Source of the DNA: Hanleya hanleyi
Taxonomy: Eukaryota > Mollusca > Polyplacophora > Lepidopleurida > Hanleyidae
Reading direction: 5' to 3'
NCBI GenBank assembly: GCA_036873755.1
Contig: JAVTVY010056900.1
Span: forward strand, 186,001-250,000
DNA: 64,000 nt
Of this stretch, positions 39,901 through 46,715 are shown in pieces. Each line of letters starts with the position of its first letter. Position 1 is the first letter of the stretch. The position numbers and the translations under genes are program-made. The notes below the pieces were generated by a model that saw only the letters and a program-made list of their open reading frames with translations, was not told where the DNA came from and did no database searches.

Positions 39901-42900
39901 TTAGGTGTGCATCACAGGATGAGTGAATCTCTCAAGCTTTAAAACGTACACAAACCTAGAATGAAAGCCAAGAAGTAGCCTTGAAGTACAAATACCTCAC
40001 AATCAGAAAGATCATTAAAGTTCATCATCACACACTGTAGTCCATGGAACGAGCAGGACTGATGTACTGTGCCAGGACTTTCTGTGTGGAGTTCAGATGG
40101 TGCCCCACACCCAGTGACCAGTTCAAGTAATTATCATTTGTAAAATATGAATTATTTGCAGGCTTTCCTCGGTATCCCCCAAATGGGTCTCAAAAACAAT
40201 TTTCTCAGAGCTACCAGTCTACCAAACAATTTACCTGGAAGGAAAGCATGGAAGGAGAGGCTGGGTGCAAGGCACTTTCAAATTTTACCCACCATCCATA
40301 GAAATTTCATTTATTTTCATCTATGTGACAAGGTGTGGAGTATAGATTCATGGATAAAAGGAGTCCCCTTGTCCGGAGAAAATGACCAATGTATGACCAT
40401 GTATTCCGAGTCCTGAAGAGATCAGTTATCTGGCTCAGAATGAGTTCAAAACAATATTAGGCTGAAGTGACCTATCTGTGTCGACCAATCAGGTTAGAAT
40501 CGTGGCTCATACCTTGTCCAGCCTGGGTTAGGTCTGATGTCTTTTTCTCATCTGTCTTCACTGTACTTTTCATCATTCTCCAACACCGTCTCTGGGGCTG
40601 TGAAAACAATGACATCATGAATGGTTACCATGGCAATGATTTGCTAAACTTTGTATTCCTCTGTCATTGGAACGTTTGTTATAGAAGATAGAGTCAAGCC
40701 TCGCTATAAGGTGCCTCGATATAGTGCTGTTTCTGATATAAGGCGGTGTTGTCGTGTGTCCCAAACTGACAAATGCATATCATTTCAACCCTTTTTATAA
40801 GGCTGAAAATCTGTAAGTTGGTTAAAATTTGGTCCCCCAATAACAACGTTATAGCGAGGTTTACACTGTACCATAATTAAGATTAAATTACGAGTCTGGT
40901 CAAGTTAATGCTCTAATAATTCAATCAGAGGAAGCACATTTTGTCACCCAAAATATTGGGGTAATCAGTTTTATTAGAGTGAGTGAATATGATTTAACGT
41001 CGCTTTCAACTATATTTCAGTCATATCACGACGTTGGGTCCTATTCTTTTTCACACCCGGAAAGCAAACGGGTGGGGTCCTATTCCTTTTCACATCCGGG
41101 AACCCCACAGGTGCCTCAGTTAGTCGCCTCTTACGACAAGCTCTCTGAGGAGCTGAGACTTATTCTTACCATGATCTGGAGTGTGCACAACGACATACCA
41201 GGTTAATCCCCGAGAACCCCACGGGGCCATAGGAGATCACATTGATTAGGGTTACAGAGTCGGCTCTGATTGAATGTGTCAATAGGGGGACAGAATTATT
41301 GAAGCATTCACCCTGATAAACTGTAATCCATGAGATTATATTGTGTGATGATAACACTGAACATTTACACAGCCCTTGAAAAACATCAGTTTTAACGTCT
41401 CACTTGCACAAAGTGACATATCAGCTCATCTCAATTATTTACTATAAATTTTACCAAAAACAGTGTTGATGTGCAGGGTCCATTGGCCTTCTATATCTAA
41501 GTTCATTAAATTTGTTTTCCAAATAAGAGGAGAGGGGTTTAATGTCACATTCTAAGTTATTTCACTCATATGATGACAGCCAGTATGAATTGTAGAGGAA
41601 GCCGGAGTACCCGGAGAGAACCACTGCCTGTCAGCAAGTGGCAAACTTTTACACATGCACCGGTGGGGCTCAAACCCAAATGGTGGATAGAGAATAAAAC
41701 ATGCAAGACTCATAGATTAATGGAGAATGTGGAGACTGAGTATAATAGGGATTTATAGATAAGTGTTCCTGACTTAGAGATCACATCTCCATTTGAATAA
41801 CACAATTGATGGCAGTGAAGTGCAGGGAGTCCAGAATATATTGTTGTGACTCAATTGAAAGAGTTTTTGTGACATCACACAAAGTCATTTGTGAAAACCC
41901 TGCACTGCAATATAATAACTTCAAACCCTAATACAAAAATCGACCATAGAGGTCCATGTCCCCCGCTAGCAGCACCAGTTATGGTGGATTACATCCACCA
42001 TAACTGGCGCTGCTGCTGCGGGGGCCATGGACCTCTATGGTCGATTTTTTTGGGTCGAGAGCTTAACATAATCTAATACAGCGGATGGCACCCATAATGG
42101 ATTATGCACATCCATAAAACATAATACCAACTGTCCTCTCACCAATGTCCATGCACTCTCCAAGTTTGAAGTAGATTGGTTGAATCGTTCTAGAGTTATT
42201 GTCCAGACAAGATCTAAATGCTGAAAATCTAAGATGACTGATGGTGGCCATCTTGGATTACACAGGTAACTGTAAAGCAATGATAACTGTCCTCTCACCG
42301 ATGTGAAGCCAAACTGCAAGTTTGAAGTCGATCAGTTGAATTATTCTAGATTTGTTGTCCAGACAAGATGCAAGTGCTTAAAATGCAACATAATCCAATA
42401 TCGCTGGTAGTTGGCAGCCAAATTGGATTATGCTCGTTCATGAAACACAATCCTAACCGGGATCTCATCAAGGTCAAGGGACTTCCCAAGTTTGAAGTAG
42501 ATCAGTTGAATCGTATCCCAGCTATTGTCCGGACAAGATCAAACTGCTTAAAATCCAATGCAATCCAGTATGGCTGATGGTGGCCGTATTGGATTAAGCA
42601 TGTCCTTGAAAAACCATCCTAATCCTCCTCTCAACAATGTCAAGGCACTCCCCAGGTATGAAGTAGATCGGTTGAATCGTTCTCGAGTTATTGTCCGGAC
42701 AAGATCCAACTGCTTATAATCCAATATGGCTGACAGCGGCCATATTAGATTACGCACATTGCTGAAAAACAATCCCAACCGTCCTCTCACCATGTCAAGG
42801 CACACCCCAAGTTTAAAGTTGATCGGTTAAATCGTTCACGAGTTATTGTCCGGGCAAGAAAATCTAAGATCCAACTGCTTATAATCCAATATGGCTGACG

Positions 42901-45900
42901 GCGGCCATATTGGATTATGCACATTGCTGAAAAACAATCCCAAGCGTCCTCTCACCGATGTCAAGGCACTCCCCAAGTTTGAAGTAGATCAGTTGAATCG
43001 TACTCCAGTTATTGTCCGGACAAGATCAAACTGCTTAAAATCCAATGAAATCCAGTATGCCTGATGGTGGCCATATTGGATTAAGCACGTCCTTGAAAAA
43101 CATCCTAATCCTCCTCTCAACAATGTTAAGGCACTCCCCACATACCCATATTGGATTATGCACATTGGTGAAAAACAATCCCAACCGTCCTCTCACCGAT
43201 GTCAAGGCACTCCCCAAGTTTGAAGTAGATCAGTTGAATCGTACTCCAGTTATTGTCCGGACAAGATCAAACTGCTTAAAATCCAATGAAATCCAGTATG
43301 GCTGATGGTGGCCATATTGGATTAAGCACGTCCTTGAAAAACAATCCTAATCCTCCTCTCAACAATGTTAAGGCACTCCCCACATATGAAGTAGATCAGT
43401 TGAATCGTTCTTGAGTTATTGTCCGGACAAGATCCAACTGCTTATAATGCAATATGGCTGACGGCGGCCATATTAGATTACGCACATTGCTGAAAAACAA
43501 TCCCAACCGTCCTCTCACCAATGTCAAGGCACACCCCCAGTTTGAAGTTGATCGGTTAAATCATTCACGAGTTATTGTCCGCACAAGAAAATCTGTGATC
43601 CAACTGCTTATAATGCAATATGGCTGACGGCGGCCATATTAGGTTACGCACATTGCTGAAAAACAATCCCAACCGTCCTCTCATCAATGTCAAGGCACAC
43701 CCCAAGTTTGAAGGTGATCGGTTAAATCGTTCACGAGTTATTGTCCGGACAAGAAAATCTAAGATCCAACTACCTATAATCCAAAATGGCTGACGGCGGC
43801 CATATTGGATTATGCACATTGCTGAAAAACAATCCCAACCGTCCTCTCGCCAATGTCAAGGCACACCCCAAGTTTGAAGTTGATCGGTTAAATCGTTCAC
43901 GAGTTATTGTCCGGACAAGAAAATCTTACGGAATTACGGAATTTCGGAATTACGGACACCGGTGTTTCTAATATCCCCCCCTACTAAGTAGCGGGGGACA
44001 ATAAACAACTGTTTATGTGTGATAAACACCAGAACACATCTTACTAAAATCATTAACATTAAATTCTGTGCCTTACTGATGAGACTTTTTCAAGATGTGG
44101 GATGCCCGTCTCCATTTGTTCACTGGCCTGTTGATGGCAAACTCTGGGCAAATACTGGAATAAAGAACACACAGCAGGCACCATTACTTACTATTGTTTA
44201 TACAGGACAAGTGAGAGATAAACAGGCACAAACAGTACTGAAGTATTCAACACTCATATACTAGACCTCCTCACCAACGATTAGCTGCATATTCTTACAT
44301 TTGCCCCAAAAAAACAATTTGCCCCATTTGCCAAATTCATACAAAGAAATTGAAATCAACCAATAGCCAGTAGAGTACAGTTCAGAACAAAAAAAATGAA
44401 ATATCAGTTGTGAACAGGTTCAGATGTTCATCTGTTTATACAGGGGTTCATTCAGACGGACATTGTATGATGGTACCCTGTGAATACTTGTTGGATATAC
44501 CTAGGTCATGCTTGCTCTCTATAGGACAGAATCAGCATACTCAGTAAGACTAGTGTACTCATTGAAACCAGCGTACTCAGTAAGACTAGTGTACTCACTG
44601 AAACCAGCCTACTCAGTAAGACTAGTGTACTCACTGAAACCAGCATACTCAGTAAGACTAGTGTACTCACTGAAACCAGCATACTCAGTAAGACTAGTTT
44701 ACTCATTGAAACCAGCGTACTCAGTAAGACTAGTGTACTCACTGAAACCAGCCTACTCAGTAAGACTAGTGTACTCACTGAAACCAGCATACTCAGTAAG
44801 ACTAGTGTACTCACTGAAACCAGCATACTCAGTAAGACTAGTGTACTCACTGAAACCAGCATACTCAGTAAGACTAGTGTACTCACTGAAATCAGCATAC
44901 TCAGTAAGACTAATGTACTCATTGAAACCAGCATACTCAGTGACATGATGACATTAAATGCCGAGTATTCTTTCATGCATCATTTAGACAATACTTTGTA
45001 GAGCACGTTCCACTATGCGGAATCTCTGCAATTTCTGTAATTGACATATTTGGTGAATATTGGCATCTTCTGAATGATGGAAGCTTGAGGCCCATTCCCA
45101 CATTGCGATTTGTGGCGGGGAATCCCCTGATTTGTAGCAAGCAACTTATCACATGAAATAGGACCTGTTCAATTTCATACGATGCGCTGAGGTATATGCT
45201 GCAAGTTGTTACTGCAAATCACATCATAAGAATGGGGCTTTTTATGACATCTGGACTTTCAAATTCAGCTCTGTCTATGCCCTCTGATCAGAGACTTGAA
45301 CTCAAGGGTATTAATTTCTGTGAATTTCAGTGATTTTCTGTGAGCAATAATCTGTGGAATGTTAAACTCACCATTTCAAGGGGACTGAGAAAACTTGCTC
45401 TAATCTTGACTGCCTTCTTCTCAGCATCTGTTCTAAGCACCTGCAAACAAATTCACATATCTATTACAGTACGGGCTTTCTTCATATCCTCATTATCTTT
45501 ATAAATATGGTGGTCCCTCTAATAATTCAGTCACAGGAAGTGAAATCTTCACCATAAAATCTGGGAGTGATCAAATTTATTAGAACAGGAAGTTGACAAA
45601 ATGGTTCAAATTTATGCATTTAATCCATTATTTCTTCATTATTTCGATTATTTTATAGGATGATCAAATTTAGTAGAACCACCGATTTAATTTTGTCCCA
45701 AAAATTCCGGGTGATTGAATTTTGATAGGGGGATTGAATTATTAGAGGGATTACCGTACCTGATTTACTTAACACCACCACTGAAATCCAGGGGAGGTAA
45801 TCATCAACCTTTTGTGATTCGATTTAGGTGGAGATCAAGGCGGCGGTTAAAAACATGCATTAATGACAAGTTTATAATGTCACTAGTCTACCATGTTTAA

Positions 45901-46715
45901 TGTTTCATAATTCTCCACAAAAGGAGTACTTTTATATTCTAGCTTGTAGAACTTTTACTGGTGGCCTATTGTTCTTGTTTTCAGCAACGATCTTATGAAG
46001 AAGTTTTCTTGTTAGCCACCTCTATAAATTAGTTAATTTGGTTTAAATACAATGTAGGTAAAACAAACATCAAACACTTTGAACATCATTATAGTGGTCA
46101 TATCAAGATTGAGTTTCTCTAAGCTTGAACCATACAAGGTTCACACTTGACATATGAGTAACTGTTATTAGGGGTCATGTCCAATCGATTGAGACAGTTT
46201 CTCGACAATGTGAGCAACTAAGATACATATCTCATCTTGTTTGGTCCTGGTTTATCTCCACCAGTTGTCGACCAGGTATTATCTTGAAGTGTAGTCATGT
46301 AATATCATCTCGATCATTCTCAAAATCACTCCAAGGACAACAGATAAATTTCATGGATGGATGGATGAAAGGCTGTCCTTGGAACACTGCATCGCACTGC
46401 GATGGGCACTGGTCATGCGAACACGCCATGAAACCCATCTTCCCAACCCAACCTACACATCACGCTTCTTATTAATCCCCACATTCTTACAAAATATCAT
46501 CTCAAAAACCAGGACCTTCCAATGAAGATAAAACCAGCAGACATCCTGGTTCTGTCCTCTTGGTTACAGCCCAGAAATGTCTTGGTTGGACGTGACTCCT
46601 TAATATACCTTTGGTCTCCAACTGAATGCCCCAAGTAAGGGCATTTCTCTAACACTAACTCTGTCATCCTCAGTTGACCCAAACAAAGATGATGAAGATG
46701 CTACAATACTGGGAT
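21823..46715 (-). CDS. EXOSC10: EXOSC10 / RRP6, nuclear exosome 3'-5' exonuclease (C-terminal exons only)
   Basis: Seven minus-strand exons with canonical AG acceptors and GT donors join in frame: 46,715-46,609, 45,440-45,372, 40,597-40,513, 39,722-39,652, 38,460-38,304, 34,390-34,323 and 21,921-21,823. They form the lysine-rich C-terminal tail of EXOSC10. Two landmarks match the family: SFKPYDYSKADMKMF (animal EXOSC10 has a PYDYSxxD motif here) and the extreme C-terminus HHWPKR (family YNWPQR). EXOSC10/RRP6 trims and degrades nuclear RNA with the exosome core. Its DEDD nuclease and HRDC domains lie N-terminal to what is seen, and I did not find those exons in 46.7-64 kb. The gene may continue beyond the window around the 51.5-52.1 kb gene, or be broken. 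After LSPLEM the family usually continues FLP, so an exon between 45.37 and 40.6 kb could be missing from my model. Introns reach 12.4 kb. Confidence 0.85.
21925..22420. other. EXOSC10 intron start, no recognised feature
   Basis: An open frame of 133 codons on the minus strand (22,418-22,017) and a 93-codon frame on the plus strand overlap. I recognise no domain in either. Nothing marks them as coding, and they sit next to tandem repeats. Confidence 0.4.
22430..24708. mobile_element. Tandem-repeat element Z, interrupted by element Y1
   Basis: Monomers of about 170 bp contain CACCGACTTTCAATAGGCTT, GTTTCATTGTTGTGAGTGAA, GACTTTTTGAGATAATGTG and AAAGGGGCATAACTCCTG. They occur at 22,430-22,724 and again at 24,249-24,708. 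The 3' end carries GGACGGACGGACAGACG, then a GGGCAGAATCTGCCC hairpin and GAGGGGTA. Element Y1 (22,725-24,246) splits it; the uninterrupted junction is visible near 24,556. Confidence 0.82.
22725..24246. mobile_element. TIR element Y1 with internal ~145-bp monomers
   Basis: The left end is ATACGAAGCTGCGC then ACCCCTCGGC; the right end has ACGGACAGACGGACAGACGG, a GGCCAAATTTTGGCC hairpin and CGAGGGG. It is flanked by TA on both sides (22,723-24 and 24,247-48). Inside are about eight monomers, each with GATTTCGCATAAATTAAAG and ATGGCCGCC. It is almost identical to Y2 at 36,547-38,103. No transposase frame is present; open frames of 60-141 codons here are shadows of the monomers. Confidence 0.85.
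24709..25680. other. No recognised feature; C-rich tract near 25,485
   Basis: I see no exon with matched splice sites and no clear repeat, apart from a poly-C run at about 25,484-25,504. It belongs to the long EXOSC10 intron. Confidence 0.4.
25681..26202. repeat. Tandem repeat W, ~160-bp monomers
   Basis: Three monomers carry GAACAAAGGGCCATAACTCT near 25,850, 26,010 and 26,170, with GCACAACTACAGGGCACTGA and TTGTCCATACAATAT-type phrases between. The left edge has GGATGGACAGACGGACAAAG, the GTCC-type microsatellite seen at the end of elements Y, Z, H and I. No coding potential. Confidence 0.8.
26203..27095. mobile_element. Element V, copy 1 (truncated foldback plus monomers)
   Basis: Begins CGACCATAGAGGTCCATGTC with GTCCCCCGCTA, followed by monomers of about 180 bp carrying GGCCATATTGGATTA, TTGAAAAACAATCC, AAGGCACTCCCCA and GTTGAATCGTTC. 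It matches 41,938-43,999 but lacks about 45 bases of the right foldback arm and the far-right end. Three short open frames here are repeat shadows. Confidence 0.83.
27416..27666 (+). mobile_element. Full-length 251-bp short retroposon with 10-bp target duplication
   Basis: Starts CGAGTGAGTGAATATGAG and ends GCCTCACGGGC. The same ten bases, GGGAGTCGTG, stand on both sides (27,406-27,415 and 27,667-27,676). It therefore defines the element's exact ends. It contains GTTAGTCGTCTCTTACGACA and the duplicated TTCCTTTTCAYA phrase. It has no poly-A tail and no long frame of its own. The long perfect flanking repeat fits target-primed insertion. Confidence 0.88.
27680..28079. other. No recognised feature
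   Basis: Intronic. Minus-strand open frames of 76 and 101 codons overlap one another in different frames, and neither resembles a known protein. I see no splice context that would make either an exon. Confidence 0.4.
28080..28704. repeat. Tandem repeat L, left part
   Basis: Monomers of roughly 160-180 bp contain ATTTCATCTCATAAATAGCA, CAAGTTTCACAATCATCCAT, GACAGCTGACAACTGCAG and ACTTTCTATGTA. The array stops abruptly at 28,704, where element D begins, and resumes at 33,707 with matching text (GGCATACATGTACAATTTTG). Confidence 0.8.
29301..29314. repeat. 14-bp perfect palindrome with CACGTG core
   Basis: GCCCCACGTGGGGC is perfectly self-complementary and contains an E-box core. It lies about 15 bases before the left end of element C, inside element D. 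There is no evidence that it is used. Confidence 0.5.
29829..29993. repeat. Imperfect foldback palindrome with GGCGCG arms
   Basis: The left arm (GCATATATCGCC, TTAATTTTCCAGTCGA, CGCGCCATGTTG) is mirrored by the right arm (AACATGGCGCG, CGACTGGAAAATT, GGCGATATATTCG). The arms are about 60 bases each, with about 40 bases between. The right arm starts a 58-codon open frame (MAREVKVVDWKIQ...), which I read as a by-product of the palindrome. Confidence 0.75.
31369..31530 (+). repeat. Dispersed repeat G, copy 1 (GGATGGATGG head)
   Basis: Starts with a short GGAT microsatellite, then CACTCCATCGCACCGCGATG, GGCACAGGTCGTGCGAACAC and ends TTAATCCCCACATTCTTA. It matches 46,341-46,495. It lies within element C, so it was either inserted there or carried by it. 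Confidence 0.78.
33707..33960. repeat. Tandem repeat L, right part
   Basis: Continuation of repeat L after element D: AACTCAATGAATTGCCATGA, ATTTCATCTCAAAAATAGCA and CAACTGCAGAAAACTTTCTA match monomers at 28,540-28,700. The join across D restores the monomer order. Confidence 0.8.
33961..34322. other. Intronic sequence, no recognised feature
   Basis: Contains a T-rich stretch (34,003-34,045) and a C-run near 34,105. No exon or repeat was recognised here. Confidence 0.4.
34323..34390 (-). CDS. EXOSC10: EXOSC10 exon
   Basis: The acceptor is CACTGTACAG reversed from plus-strand text, the donor AAG/GTAATG. The exon is 68 bases: two completing a Val codon, then 22 codons, EVKKGKKVYDPDGSSRRMTE then RK. 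It is basic and leaves in phase 0, matching the final exon. The YDPDG stretch corresponds to FDPN in the vertebrate tail. Confidence 0.82.
34391..35196. other. Intronic sequence, no recognised feature
   Basis: Overlapping plus and minus open frames at 34,381-34,627 are short and unlike known proteins. I see no inverted or tandem structure before element F. Confidence 0.4.
35197..36466. mobile_element. Element F, ~1.27 kb with inverted ends
   Basis: Left end: CTGGGACAGAATGTAACTAG then GGATATGAA. Reversed right end: CTGGGACAGAATATAACTAG then GGATATGAA. The inverted match is about 30 bases with few mismatches. Near the right end TGTGTAATRAGTCT is repeated twice. No transposase frame and no clear target duplication. 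It lies in the intron between the exons at 38.3 and 34.3 kb. Confidence 0.75.
36533..38271. mobile_element. hAT-like MITE J, split by element Y2
   Basis: The right end reversed reads CACTGTTCCATTCAAAAAGG then TATGGGAGGGG. The left end reads GGCTGCTCCATTTA, is interrupted by Y2, then resumes TAAAAAGGTATGGGAGGGG at 38,104. A 5-bp direct repeat CTAAG flanks the whole (36,528-32 and 38,272-76). Without Y2 the MITE would be about 180 bp. A diverged relative lies at about 40,235-40,312. Confidence 0.8.
36547..38103. mobile_element. TIR element Y2, near-identical to Y1
   Basis: Same ends and monomers as Y1 (ATACGAAGCTGCGC ... CGAGGGG), flanked by TA (36,545-46 and 38,104-05). It is 1,557 bp against 1,522 bp for Y1. 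It keeps a CAGAACTGTC stretch that Y1 lacks in one monomer and has a longer ACGG microsatellite. The two copies are close enough to imply recent activity or a shared duplication. It sits inside the left inverted repeat of MITE J. Confidence 0.87.
38304..38460 (-). CDS. EXOSC10: EXOSC10 exon with PYDYS motif
   Basis: The acceptor is GTTATTTTCAG, with a second in-frame CAG six bases on, so a tandem acceptor could drop two residues. The donor is CACG/GTCAGT. The exon is 157 bases: a basic stretch NPKKRKKSEE, then KQKKEKVLGPADESFKPYDY and SKADMKMFH. Position and wording match the PYDYS segment of animal EXOSC10. NPKKRKK could be a nuclear localisation signal. This is the strongest evidence for the gene's identity. 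Confidence 0.9.
38720..39260. repeat. Tandem repeat L2, ~165-bp monomers
   Basis: Three diverged monomers with TTTCATCTCATAAATAGGAC, GAACATCCATTCAAAACTCT, ACATGGAAATTCATGGC and GTCCAACACCTCATAAATCT. It is related to repeat L. The right end carries GGACAGATGGATGGACAGAT microsatellite and GCCACTCGGTC, echoing the ends of elements Y and Z. It is in the intron between exons 39,652 and 38,460. Confidence 0.75.
39652..39722 (-). CDS. EXOSC10: EXOSC10 exon
   Basis: The acceptor is TTTATTGTCAG and the donor CATCAG/GTGAGA. The exon is 71 bases, two completing the previous codon and then 23 codons: MKMVDRPIVSKEEEDTIVPF then VHQ. It is acidic and lysine-containing like the C-terminal linker of the family. 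The phase fits both neighbours. Confidence 0.8.
40235..40312. mobile_element. Fragment related to MITE J
   Basis: AAGGCACTTTCAAATTTTAC then CCACCATCCATAGAAATTT aligns with the interior of MITE J (AAGGCAGCTTTGAATTATAC at about 38,126). The inverted ends are not complete. Confidence 0.55.
40513..40597 (-). CDS. EXOSC10: EXOSC10 exon
   Basis: The acceptor is TGTTTTCACAG and the donor ACAAG/GTATGA. The exon is 85 bases, enters in phase 0 and leaves one base. Only this frame is open; it includes VKTDEKKTSDLTQAGQ. Its start (PQRRCW) does not resemble the family, so this is the least certain exon. The other two frames hit stops within about 50 bases. Confidence 0.6.
40691..40868. mobile_element. 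pogo/Tigger-like MITE, 178 bp
   Basis: The left end AGTCAAGCCTCGCTATAAGG and the reversed right end CAGTGTAAACCTCGCTATAA form inverted repeats of the CAGT-AACCTCGYTATAACG type known from pogo-like Tc1/mariner elements. TA stands directly outside both ends (40,689-90 and 40,869-70). It is too short to encode a transposase. It lies about 90 bases upstream of the EXOSC10 exon at 40,513-40,597. Confidence 0.85.
40976..41227 (+). mobile_element. Full-length short retroposon
   Basis: Same family as 27,416-27,666: starts GAGTGAGTGAATATGATTTA, has the TCCTATTCYTTTTCACA phrase twice and GTTAGTCGCCTCTTACGACA, and ends AACCCCACGGGGC. No matching flanking duplication is visible. The 75-codon frame over it is not a gene. 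Confidence 0.85.
41533..41690 (+). mobile_element. tRNA-like SINE fragment (second retroposon family)
   Basis: The head GGGTTTAATGTCACATTCTA, TTTCACTCATATGATGACAG is a diverged form of the head of the other retroposon family (TTAACGTCGCTTTCAAC ... TCATATCACGACG). It continues GGAGTACCCGGAGAGAACCA and CGGTGGGGCTCAAACCC. GGGGCTCAAACCC resembles a tRNA T-arm. The 62-codon frame here is a shadow. Confidence 0.65.
41935..42050. repeat. 116-bp near-perfect foldback hairpin
   Basis: Left arm AAAAATCGACCATAGAGGTC CATG pairs with right arm CATGGACCTCTATGGTCGAT TTTT (24 bases perfect). The inner arms TCCCCCGC-TAGCAGC-ACCAG and TTATGGTGGA pair with their complements with few mismatches. The loop is about five bases (TTACA). 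The copy at 26,203 has lost the outer right arm. It sits at the left end of element V. Confidence 0.9.
41958..43999. mobile_element. Element V, copy 2, ~2.0 kb
   Basis: Ends are inverted: GTCCCCCGCTA at 41,958-68 and TAGCGGGGGAC at 43,989-99. Between are about ten monomers of 140-190 bp with GGCTGACGGCGGCCATATTG, GCACATTGCTGAAAAACAAT, CAATGTCAAGGCACACCCCA and GTTATTGTCCGGACAAG. The right end has CGGAATTACGGAATTTCGGA and a small hairpin CCCCCTACTAAGTAGCGGGGG. It lies in the intron between exons 45,372 and 40,597. Open frames here follow the monomers. Confidence 0.82.
44538..44943. repeat. 36-bp minisatellite, 11 copies
   Basis: The unit TACTCAGTAAGACTAGTGTA CTCACTGAAACCAGCA repeats with a 36-bp period. 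Since 36 is a multiple of three, both strands are open (146 codons plus, 156 codons minus), each a 12-residue repeat. It is intronic relative to EXOSC10. Confidence 0.95.
45372..45440 (-). CDS. EXOSC10: EXOSC10 exon
   Basis: The acceptor is TTTGTTTGCAG and the donor ATG/GTGAGT. The exon is 69 bases in phase 0 and encodes 23 residues, VLRTDAEKKAVKIRASFLSP then LEM. The pattern K-x-x-x-I-x-x-S-F-x-x-P resembles the EXOSC10 segment ending in SFENPFRMF. A MITE starts only about 25 bases upstream of the acceptor. Confidence 0.8.
45466..45759. mobile_element. MITE with CCCTCTAATAATTCA inverted ends
   Basis: The right end reversed reads TACGGTAATCCCTCTAATAA TTCAATCCCC. The left end has TACAGTACGG and then, after about 35 extra bases, GTCCCTCTAATAATTCAGTC. 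A fragment of the same family is at about 40,905-40,975. The left end is about 25 bases from the acceptor of the EXOSC10 exon at 45,440. Confidence 0.75.
46341..46495 (+). repeat. Dispersed repeat G, copy 2
   Basis: GGATGGATGGATGAAAGG then CATCGCACTGCGATGGGCAC, TGGTCATGCGAACACGCC and TTAATCCCCACATTCTTACA match the copy at 31,369. The family is defined here by these two copies only. Confidence 0.78.
46609..46715 (-). CDS. EXOSC10: EXOSC10 exon (most upstream seen)
   Basis: The acceptor is TCTGTTTTCAG. The exon reads PSIVASSSSLFGSTEDDR with two bases completing a split first codon; SSLFG resembles the linker after the HRDC domain in EXOSC10. Two donors keep the same phase: AAAG/GTATAT, ending the exon at 46,609 and adding 17 residues, or AGA/GTTAGT, ending it at 46,660. 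I cannot choose between them. No upstream partner exon was found; transposon sequence begins at 46,986. Confidence 0.65.

Noticed and set aside
41570..41758. tRNA gene suggested by GGGGCTCAAACCC
   Set aside because: No complete cloverleaf or anticodon arm; it fits a tRNA-like part of a SINE.
44506..44976. 146- and 156-codon open frames on both strands
   Set aside because: They are the 36-bp minisatellite read in frame; open on both strands because the period is divisible by three.
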